Shown here: positions 1 through 5,121 of the stretch, in pieces | Position numbering within the stretch: the stretch's first letter is position 1 | Layout: each line of letters opens with the position of its first letter | Assembly (NCBI GenBank): GCA_047621305.1 | Contig: JBLHNB010000229.1 | Location: 1-5,121 of the forward strand | Direction of reading: 5' to 3' | DNA length: 5,121 bases | Source: Colwellia_A sp047621305 | GTDB lineage: Bacteria > Pseudomonadota > Gammaproteobacteria > Enterobacterales > Alteromonadaceae | Notes under the pieces: model-generated | Seen by the model: only the letters and a program-made list of their open reading frames with translations | What the model was told of the DNA's origin: nothing | Database searches by the model: none | Program-made: the position numbers and the translations under genes

Positions 1-662
1 AAGCAGTTACCTTATTTAGCTGGTTTAATAGCACGGGGGATGCCAACGATTTTTCGCTTTTACCGAATTGTGATAAAGGCGATAAGAGCTGGTATACCAA
101 GTATATGGTTAAAACAGGAGCTGAAAAGCTAAGCCTGCAATCAACTCATATAGCCTCTGTCGGTGATGAAGAGCAAGAACTAGCGCTAGAGCAGAATATG
201 ATGCTAAAAGGCGAAATATACCAAGGCGATATATGGACTAAGAATGCTTTTATTTTGCACAGGTATCTTCGCTCAAAAACGGAATATATTTCTTTATTAG
301 GCCGTTCAGATCTCTATAACAAAACAATGATTGGCTTAAAAAACAATAGAAAAGGTTGGCGACAAACCTTTAAAGATAAAGTCGCACTGCCAAATGAATT
401 ACTGAATGATTATGAAGTATCATTTAATAACTTTATTAAAGAAAACCAATTAGTAGATGAACAATTAACCGCACAACAATTTGTTATAAAACGCCAACAA
501 AATGTTGTTGAGCAAATAGAAAAAATAAGAAATTTAAATAATCAATTAGATCAAATTTTATATGGTAGTGATGTGCCTCATCATGACTACTCAATAAAAA
601 AATTATTTATCAAACTGATTAAAAAACATTTAGGGTTAGATAGACCAAAACACCTTGTCTAG
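1..662 (+). CDS. 3' part of an unrecognised protein gene, probably a surface-polysaccharide locus enzyme (5' end outside window)
   Basis: I do not recognise this protein. The reading frame is open from base 3 (34 codons before the first ATG at 105) and ends at TAG 660-662, giving 219 visible residues. The ATG at 105 has no Shine-Dalgarno sequence before it, so the gene most likely starts left of the window and this is its C-terminal part. Visible features: a mixed hydrophobic and polar stretch beginning AVTLFSWFNSTGD; a middle part rich in Lys, Arg and Asn; a Gln/Glu/Asn-rich, probably helical and possibly coiled-coil segment at about visible residues 148-188; and a short basic amphipathic tail (SIKKLFIKLIKKHLG) that could touch a membrane. 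There is no signal peptide or transmembrane span in the visible part. Its position 34 bases before a glycosyltransferase gene suggests a role in glycan synthesis, for example a glycosyltransferase or sulfotransferase C-terminus, but no diagnostic motif supports a choice. Confidence 0.7.
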   Translation, partial: AVTLFSWFNSTGDANDFSLLPNCDKGDKSWYTKYMVKTGAEKLSLQSTHIASVGDEEQELALEQNMMLKGEIYQGDIWTKNAFILHRYLRSKTEYISLLGRSDLYNKTMIGLKNNRKGWRQTFKDKVALPNELLNDYEVSFNNFIKENQLVDEQLTAQQFVIKRQQNVVEQIEKIRNLNNQLDQILYGSDVPHHDYSIKKLFIKLIKKHLGLDRPKHLV

Positions 663-696
663 TTTTACTAAACAATTTTTATAATGTGAAAAATAG

Positions 697-1872
697 ATGC
701 CTATTATGAATAAAACAATAATTTTATTAGATCTGATCAGCCACGAGAATATGCACATACCTTTTAACGAAGGTTACTTAAGAGTGATGAGAAACGCTTT
801 TCCTAATGATGAAATCATATTCGCCGCGACTGCTGGCCACATTGATAATATGGATGCTAATTTATCAGAAGACTTCAACATTACCATGAAAAAAACAGCT
901 AACCTTAGAGATCACTTAAACGGCCATTCGCCACACAGTCCTCTTTATTCATTGCGTTCTTCAAAAAAATGTTGGAATGATTTATTAGCCTTATCTTCAA
1001 ATAAAACAATACGTTCGGTAAGTATATTAGGTGCCGTAGGGCCATTAATACATTCATTTTCAACTCGGTGGAATAGAAAGTTTTCAGGACATTTGCATTT
1101 TATTCAGCATGATCAATTTGCCAGAGCGGCGGCATGGCGCTCAAGAAACCCAATCACCAAATATTTTGATTATTTATCAGTATTAGGCCGCGGCCTACCG
1201 GAACGTCAAAAATTAATAGTACTTGAACTGGGTTTAAAAGACTTATTGAGTCAATACGCACCTAAATTAACCAGATCTATTGTCACTGTTGAACACCCGG
1301 TATTAGAAAGCGAATGGCTTGAAGCCAAGCCTTTTGATAAATCGAAACCTATTACCGTAGGTTTTGTTGGTCATTGTGGTGTTGGTAAAGGCTTCGATAC
1401 TTTTTTAGCGTTGGCTGAAAAGTTTTCAGGTGATAAATATCAATTTTATGCTATAGGCAAAAACAATATTCAACCCGAAGATAATATCAGCTTTGACGGT
1501 TTAACAGTTTTACCCGCTAACCGCTATTTACCTCGCGCAGACTTTATTGATTTACTCAACCAAGTAGACATTGTTTGCTTACCGTTACCAGCAAAAACTT
1601 CATTTGTATCAAGTGGTAGTATTATTGACGCCTTTGCAGGGTTAAAACCATTAATTATCACTGAAAATCAATCGCTAATCGCTATTCAAGAAAAGTATGG
1701 TAACTATGGTGAAATTGTAAAAGATCAAGCAGCGCTTGAACATTTTTTTGAAAAATTTGACGATGAAGCATTTGAAGAATCATATCCTCAATGGCACAAA
1801 ACCTTGCTAAAAATTAGAAATGCAAGGTCAGAACAAGTCCTTGGTGAAATTATGGCTAAACTAATAAGCTAA
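697..1872 (+). CDS. GT-B-fold glycosyltransferase (GT4/glycosyl transferases group 1-like)
   Basis: This is probably a cytoplasmic glycosyltransferase that moves a sugar from a nucleotide donor onto a lipid-linked polysaccharide intermediate. At 391 aa it has the usual length of a two-domain GT-B enzyme. Residues 1-200 form the acceptor-side domain, weakly conserved, with several short hydrophobic strands (for example 7-14 and 107-118). The C-terminal donor domain starts near residue 219 with ITVGFVGHCGVGKGFDTFL, the usual beta-strand/Gly loop followed by a KGFD motif (K231). The donor-site loop at 305-320 reads SSGSIIDAFAGLKPLI. This corresponds to the family's E-x7-E region, but Asp311 sits where the second Glu is usual and no clear first Glu is present. 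No transmembrane span is seen. The start at 697 is preceded only by a weak GTGAAAA-type purine stretch; ATG 706 (MNKTIILL) is an alternative start. Sugar specificity cannot be read from the sequence. Confidence 0.87.
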   Translation: MPIMNKTIILLDLISHENMHIPFNEGYLRVMRNAFPNDEIIFAATAGHIDNMDANLSEDFNITMKKTANLRDHLNGHSPHSPLYSLRSSKKCWNDLLALSSNKTIRSVSILGAVGPLIHSFSTRWNRKFSGHLHFIQHDQFARAAAWRSRNPITKYFDYLSVLGRGLPERQKLIVLELGLKDLLSQYAPKLTRSIVTVEHPVLESEWLEAKPFDKSKPITVGFVGHCGVGKGFDTFLALAEKFSGDKYQFYAIGKNNIQPEDNISFDGLTVLPANRYLPRADFIDLLNQVDIVCLPLPAKTSFVSSGSIIDAFAGLKPLIITENQSLIAIQEKYGNYGEIVKDQAALEHFFEKFDDEAFEESYPQWHKTLLKIRNARSEQVLGEIMAKLIS

Positions 1873-1947
1873 CGTTTTAGACTACTTCTCTCGGTATTTA
1901 CATTCGACATACTAGCCTGAAAACCGACAGTTACACGGAATATTTAC

Positions 1948-2967
1948 ATGAAATTATTGACGATTATTGTTCCCTTCTACAATGTTGAACCTTATTTTGA
2001 GCAATGTATTAACAGTTTAGTTGATATTAATTGCCAAGATAAATATCAACTATTATTGATCGATGATTGCGGCAACGATAACAGTATAAACATTGGAAAT
2101 GAGTACGCTGAAAAATATCCCGCATTAATTCAAGTTATCACTCATTCACAAAATTCAGGACTTTCCGCGGCCAGAAACACAGGTATAAAACATGCTCAGT
2201 CAGACTACATTATGTTTATTGACTCGGATGACTGGCTTTCAGACAACTGTATTGAAGTAATTATCAGCGAAATTCAACAGTATAAACCTGATTTAATGTT
2301 TTTCGATTTTATTCGAGAATGGCCAAACAGAAGTGAAAAAGTAACATTTAACAATGAAAGCTCAGACACACTATTATTAAAAAGTTATCACCAACACAAA
2401 ATGTTAGCTAAGATGCCAGTAACCGCTTGGGGGAAAGTATTTAAAACAACAATATTCCAACCCTATATTTTCCCTGTTGGCGCCCTATTTGAAGATGTAG
2501 CCGTTATTCCAGCCGTTGTACATGAATGTGAAAAAATAATATATAGCCCTTCTTTCACTTACCGCTACCGGCAACGCGAAGGCTCAATTATGGATGGACA
2601 AAGGGGTGAGCCTAGCATTTTGTTCAATGCTTACTCATTACTCTGCAATCATAAAACGCTAAGTAATACGATAGACTTAGAATTTGTCACGGTAAAAGAC
2701 TTGTTTATCAACGTTCGTGTAGCTTATCGTGAAGGTAAATTAGAAAAAGCATTAAACCTATTAGAAATAGGCAATAGCTGGCTAACGAACAATTACCCAA
2801 AATGGCAAAAAAACAATTACATATTAACAGAATATGGCTCACCAAAATGGTATCTACGCATTAAAGCCCCTTTATTACTTCACCTATTAAAGTTTCAATG
2901 GGGAAGAAAGCTATTTCTCCAGCAGCTTAATCATGAAAGTATTTCAATTAAAAAATTATTTAATTAA
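1948..2967 (+). CDS. Glycosyltransferase family 2 (GT-A fold), polysaccharide biosynthesis
   Basis: This is an inverting-type GT2 enzyme that would transfer a sugar from a nucleotide-sugar to a polysaccharide or lipid-linked acceptor on the cytoplasmic side. The family signature is nearly complete: an N-terminal strand and loop (TIIVPFYNVE, residues 5-14); the nucleotide-binding acidic pair LLIDD at 36-40 followed by CGNDNS; NSGLSAARNTGI at 69-80; the metal-binding DSDD at 92-95; WGKVFK at 161-166; the probable catalytic base in the FED motif (E182, D183); and a YRYRQREGSIM segment at 205-215 typical of capsule and LPS GT2 enzymes. The last ~110 residues are an alpha-helical, basic C-terminal extension without obvious membrane spans. 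The start is ATG 1948, preceded by CGGAA (1936-1940) at a suitable distance. The 75-base gap after the preceding gene shows no convincing promoter or terminator. The next gene follows after 20 bases, which suggests cotranscription. The sugar transferred is unknown. Confidence 0.95.
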   Translation: MKLLTIIVPFYNVEPYFEQCINSLVDINCQDKYQLLLIDDCGNDNSINIGNEYAEKYPALIQVITHSQNSGLSAARNTGIKHAQSDYIMFIDSDDWLSDNCIEVIISEIQQYKPDLMFFDFIREWPNRSEKVTFNNESSDTLLLKSYHQHKMLAKMPVTAWGKVFKTTIFQPYIFPVGALFEDVAVIPAVVHECEKIIYSPSFTYRYRQREGSIMDGQRGEPSILFNAYSLLCNHKTLSNTIDLEFVTVKDLFINVRVAYREGKLEKALNLLEIGNSWLTNNYPKWQKNNYILTEYGSPKWYLRIKAPLLLHLLKFQWGRKLFLQQLNHESISIKKLFN

Positions 2968-2975
2968 TAGAATAA

Positions 2976-2980
2976 AAGGA
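2976..2980 (+). promoter_or_regulatory. Ribosome binding site that fixes the TTG start of the acyltransferase
   Basis: The sequence AAGGA, within AAAAGGA, lies seven bases before TTG 2988. It is the strongest Shine-Dalgarno match in the window. It supports the TTG start because the frame has a stop at 2973-2975, has no ATG or GTG before the TTG, and the first internal Met codon is far downstream, inside the protein's conserved domain. Confidence 0.75.
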
Positions 2981-2987
2981 AATAAGT

Positions 2988-4010
2988 TTGGAGCGTATTA
3001 AAACTGTTGATGTTTTCAGGTTAATAGCAATTATTGCTGTAATAACCATTCATCTGAATCCATTTCAAAATCCAAGCGCGAATTCTAATTTTTGGGGTGA
3101 TTGGAATATATTTTCAGTTCAGTTATCACGCTTTGCAGTACCATTCTTCTTTATTATTTCAGGCTATTTTTACGAAAAAAAATATTATTCATCAAATGTT
3201 AAATTGCAGTTAGCAAATAGTACAGCTCAAAAAATATTTATGCTGCTCTTGTTTTGGTCGGTAATTTATTTATTTCCTTTTAAGCCAGAGCTTTACCAGC
3301 AGCATGGATTATTGGCCCCCATAAAAGAAGTCTATTGGAATATAGTTAGAACTTACGAAGAGCCGCTCCCTGTATTATTTGAAGGAAGTAAAGTGCATTT
3401 GTGGTTTTTAATCAGCTTAATTTATGCCATTTACCTAACAACATTTTTAGCTAAAACACCATACCTGCTTGTTGCAACCGCTATTGCCTTATATTTTACT
3501 GGTGTACTCTTAGGAGCATACTCTATTACGCCATTTGGCATCAAATCAGAGCTAAATGCACGTTATGGTCCTATATTCTCACTATTACCTTTTGTCATCG
3601 GCTTCAGTTTGTCTAAGCTGAGAATAACTAAGTCTTGGTTATATCTAGGCTTGTTAATCTTTTCACTAGCAACTATTTTTCATTTTTTAGAGTGTTATTT
3701 TCTTAAACAATATTTCAACAGTCCTTTAGATAAAGATTATGGTTTCAGTACTGTTTTTATGGGCGTTGGTGTAGCAATGATGGCATTATCTAATCATCAT
3801 TTACTACAAAATGACACGTTAAGCGCAATAGGCAAAGGCATTTTTGGTGTGTATGCAGGACATTTCATTTTTATTGATTTATTAAGTTATTTTGATGACC
3901 GACTTACTGGTCCTATTTGGGATCTAGCTAAAATATTCATTGTACTTACCTTATCAATTTTATTAGCTAAATTTTTGTCAAAATACAAATTAACCAAAAA
4001 TTTTGTTTAA
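2988..4010 (+). CDS. Acyltransferase family 3 membrane protein (OafA/WecH-like), probable polysaccharide O-acetyltransferase
   Basis: This is a multi-pass inner-membrane acyltransferase, PF01757 type, likely to acetylate or otherwise acylate hydroxyls of the glycan made by the neighbouring glycosyltransferases. Its 340 aa fit a stand-alone acyltransferase-3 domain without the periplasmic SGNH domain found in longer OafA-type proteins. The N-terminus TVDVFRLIAIIAVITIHLNP contains the family's R-x10-H motif (R11, H22). The second helix has LSRFAVPFFFIISGYF (47-61) with R48 and the typical FFxISG motif. HLWFL lies at 137-141 and a GVYAGHFIFID segment near 287-297 (H292) matches the conserved late helix. 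About ten hydrophobic spans can be counted, roughly at 10-26, 48-62, 82-97, 137-155, 157-177, 195-208, 217-235, 252-268, 285-301 and 312-331. The start is TTG, fixed by an upstream AAGGA. The gene is 20 bases from the GT2 gene, so probably in the same operon. Acetyl donor and target sugar are not deducible. Confidence 0.93.
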   Translation: MERIKTVDVFRLIAIIAVITIHLNPFQNPSANSNFWGDWNIFSVQLSRFAVPFFFIISGYFYEKKYYSSNVKLQLANSTAQKIFMLLLFWSVIYLFPFKPELYQQHGLLAPIKEVYWNIVRTYEEPLPVLFEGSKVHLWFLISLIYAIYLTTFLAKTPYLLVATAIALYFTGVLLGAYSITPFGIKSELNARYGPIFSLLPFVIGFSLSKLRITKSWLYLGLLIFSLATIFHFLECYFLKQYFNSPLDKDYGFSTVFMGVGVAMMALSNHHLLQNDTLSAIGKGIFGVYAGHFIFIDLLSYFDDRLTGPIWDLAKIFIVLTLSILLAKFLSKYKLTKNFV

Positions 4011-4080
4011 AGGCAAACAGGTTAAAAACTTAAATATTTTTAGTGGATATAAAGCAATCATCGCCCAAGACATACTAATC

Positions 4081-4103
4081 AAAGTTAAAGTTAAAGTTAA
4101 AGT
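4081..4103 (+). repeat. Hexanucleotide tandem repeat, (AAAGTT) x 3.8
   Basis: Three perfect AAAGTT units are followed by AAAGT (23 bases), in the non-coding gap between the acyltransferase and the following glycosyltransferase gene. The array ends where AAGTAATATAT breaks the period. It lies 75 bases before the downstream ATG, so it is in the probable promoter or leader region. Tandem hexamers can change copy number by slipped-strand replication, but four units is short and no variation can be seen from one sequence. Confidence 0.9.
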
Positions 4104-4113
4104 AATATATCAT
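4085..4113 (+). promoter_or_regulatory. Possible sigma-70 promoter overlapping the hexamer repeat (weak)
   Basis: TATCAT (4108-4113) matches five of six bases of the -10 consensus. With a 17-base spacer it pairs with TTAAAG (4085-4090), which matches only three of six -35 bases and lies inside the AAAGTT array. A start near 4120 would give a leader of about 60 bases. In such AT-rich sequence a match like this can arise by chance. The main support is positional: this is the longest gap between genes in the window. Confidence 0.2.
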
Positions 4114-4167
4114 TAGCTTTATGACTATTTCTGGCCAAAATTAATAACTGTGCTAATTGACATCTTA

Positions 4168-4172
4168 GAGGT
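4168..4172 (+). promoter_or_regulatory. Ribosome binding site for the glycosyltransferase gene at 4179
   Basis: GAGGT, within TTAGAGGTT, ends six bases before ATG 4179. It is a good Shine-Dalgarno match and supports ATG 4179 as the start. Confidence 0.7.
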
Positions 4173-4178
4173 TATATC

Positions 4179-5024
4179 ATGAATTCATTACGCATTCCCA
4201 CTAGAATAAAATTTTTCCCTAACTTTATTACCGATTATTTTATCAAGAAAAACGTATTGTCATTACCGTTAAGCAACGCAAAAACATTTCACTTATGCTA
4301 TTTCAGCTGTGAGTCGTATTTCCCTTATTTATACTGCGCCTTACATAGCCTCACCAAACATTTAACTGAGATAAATTACAAAGTTTATGTTTTCAATGAT
4401 AGTGACATGCCTATTTCAGAGTCACAAATAGCGCTAATCAAAAAAATGCTCCCTGATGTTGAATTTATTCTTTGGCCGAAAAGCATGGGTTGGGGCACAC
4501 AACAAATTGAAAACATTTGGAATGCTTATGATTATGCCAGCAAAAATGCTAACGATATTGACATTATCGCGCGAGTAGACTCTGATGTGTTTTTCTTTAA
4601 TGATCGTATTTTTCAAATAGCGCTAAGAAGTGATGCTGATTTAATTGGCGATGGTCATTTTGTTGAGTTCAAATATGTGCAAGGCGGCTGTTATTTTTTT
4701 AAAGCCAATGCGATTAATCAAATAAACCAAATGATTAAAGATCATACCATTGAAAAGCTAGTTGAGAATATTGATATTGTTGTCGAAGATATTGCAGCTG
4801 ATTATTTTGCCCGTAAACTCAATTTAAAAGTGTGGCAAACATGGTTTATGGCTTTTCCTCAAGAAATACAAAACTGCGGAGGTATTAATAAATGGATTCG
4901 TTTTAAGTTTAGTTGTGCTCATTTTGTAATGAAGAATAAAGATAAAATGATAGAGGCATATACCGACTTTATTCTTCCTGCAAAAGATAAAGCGATATTT
5001 TTGAATAATTTAAAACAAAAATAA
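4179..5024 (+). CDS. Putative GT-A-fold glycosyltransferase with DxD motif (GT8-like arrangement)
   Basis: This is probably a soluble or peripheral glycosyltransferase using a nucleotide-sugar and a metal ion. The evidence is the order of motifs in 281 aa: a basic N-terminal stretch (1-30) possibly contacting the membrane; a strand and helix at 36-60 (FHLCYFSCESYFPYLYCALHSL) resembling the nucleotide-binding start of GT-A enzymes; KVYVFNDSD at 68-76; ARVDSDVFFF at 131-140 with the DxD metal site D134/D136 after a conserved Arg; VQGGCYFFKANAI at 167-179, a typical acceptor-side Gly-Gly strand; an acidic VVEDIAADYF helix at 201-210; and CAHFVMKNK at 246-254, which recalls the terminal His...Lys motif of GT8 enzymes. 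No transmembrane span is evident. The closest family cannot be named with certainty. The gene has its own ribosome binding site and follows a 168-base gap, so it may be transcribed separately from genes 2-4. Confidence 0.82.
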   Translation: MNSLRIPTRIKFFPNFITDYFIKKNVLSLPLSNAKTFHLCYFSCESYFPYLYCALHSLTKHLTEINYKVYVFNDSDMPISESQIALIKKMLPDVEFILWPKSMGWGTQQIENIWNAYDYASKNANDIDIIARVDSDVFFFNDRIFQIALRSDADLIGDGHFVEFKYVQGGCYFFKANAINQINQMIKDHTIEKLVENIDIVVEDIAADYFARKLNLKVWQTWFMAFPQEIQNCGGINKWIRFKFSCAHFVMKNKDKMIEAYTDFILPAKDKAIFLNNLKQK

Positions 5025-5121
5025 TCATACAGGTTAGTCATTCTGTCACAACAAAAAAATAGCGGTTTAACCATCTCTGAATTTTACAGTGAACATAAAA
5101 TAAATATGTCAACGTTTTATG
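5025..5121 (+). CDS. Start of an IS66-type accessory protein (TnpA/OrfA-like HTH), partial and possibly a remnant
   Basis: An open frame runs from just after the preceding stop (TAA 5022-5024) through the right edge. Its translation contains SGLTISEFYSEHKINMSTFY at 5061-5120. This closely fits the N-terminal helix-turn-helix of the small IS66-family accessory protein, whose usual pattern is SGL(T/S)xxxFCxxHxxxxSTFYxW. The preceding residues YRLVILSQQKN also resemble the Trp/Leu-rich lead-in of that family. There is no ATG, GTG or TTG before this motif; only ATT 5040, CTG 5043 or ATG 5106 could start it, and the last falls inside the motif. No IS66 terminal repeat (usually starting GTAA) is seen in the gap. 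The gene is therefore either 5'-truncated, started at a rare codon, or a remnant of an insertion. The family call rests on about 20 residues recognised by eye. Confidence 0.55.

Noticed and set aside
680..685. Perfect TATAAT with TTGTCT at 655-660 as a possible promoter before the GT-B gene
   Set aside because: The spacer would be 19 bases, and transcription would start about five bases before ATG 697, leaving no usable leader. Chance matches are common in AT-rich sequence. It would be reconsidered if ATG 706 proved to be the real start.
1891..1927. TCGGT...ACCGA inverted repeat in the gap between the GT-B and GT2 genes
   Set aside because: A five-base stem with a loop of about 27 bases and no following T-run is not distinguishable from chance.
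4023..4042. TAAAAA...TTTTTA inverted repeat just after the acyltransferase, as a possible terminator
   Set aside because: The six-base stem is made only of A-T pairs with an eight-base loop and no GC core, too weak to call an intrinsic terminator.
4157..4162. TTGACA, a perfect -35 hexamer
   Set aside because: No -10-like hexamer lies 16-18 bases downstream; that position falls inside the start of the coding region. Probably chance.
4434..4616. A 60-codon open frame on the minus strand
   Set aside because: It lies entirely inside the glycosyltransferase gene, antisense to the DxD region, with no ribosome binding site and no recognisable product. It is a shadow frame.
1..5121. CRISPR array, tRNA/rRNA genes, ops/JUMPstart element, toxin-antitoxin or defence genes
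   Set aside because: I looked for spaced direct repeats, tRNA-like arms, a GGCGGTAG ops motif and small paired genes, and saw none on either strand.

Overview
The window is AT-rich and gene-dense, with every supported gene on the + strand. It looks like a segment of a surface polysaccharide (O-antigen, capsule or exopolysaccharide) biosynthesis locus. Low GC, A/T-ending codons and short gaps between co-directional genes suggest a marine-type gammaproteobacterium (Colwellia, Thalassotalea or Pseudoalteromonas-like). That assignment is an inference from composition and gene style; no phylogenetic marker is present.

Layout: (1) the 3' part of an unrecognised gene enters from the left edge and ends at 662; its frame is open to the first base, so it does not begin at the internal ATG at 105. 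(2) A GT-B-fold glycosyltransferase of 391 aa lies at 697-1872. (3) A GT2-family, GT-A-fold glycosyltransferase of 339 aa lies at 1948-2967. (4) An integral-membrane acyltransferase-3 (OafA-like) protein of 340 aa lies at 2988-4010 and uses a TTG start behind a strong ribosome binding site. (5) A 168-base gap holds a hexanucleotide tandem repeat, (AAAGTT) about 3.8 times. (6) A second, more divergent GT-A-type glycosyltransferase of 281 aa with a clear DxD motif lies at 4179-5024. (7) From 5025 to the right edge runs an open frame resembling the N-terminal helix-turn-helix region of the small IS66-type accessory (TnpA/OrfA) protein, without a normal start codon.

The three glycosyltransferases would each add one sugar to a growing lipid-linked repeat unit on the cytoplasmic face of the inner membrane. 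The acyltransferase would O-acetylate (or otherwise acylate) the glycan, using a cytoplasmic acyl donor across the membrane. No priming transferase, flippase, polymerase, chain-length regulator or nucleotide-sugar enzyme is visible, so the polymer and its export route cannot be named. Genes 2-4 may form one transcription unit; the gap before gene 5 may mark a separate one. The possible IS66-type sequence fits the mosaic nature of such loci.

I found no convincing new multi-gene system. The points most worth a second look are the start-less IS66-like frame, the hexamer repeat, the altered active-site loop of the GT-B enzyme, and the unassigned first gene.
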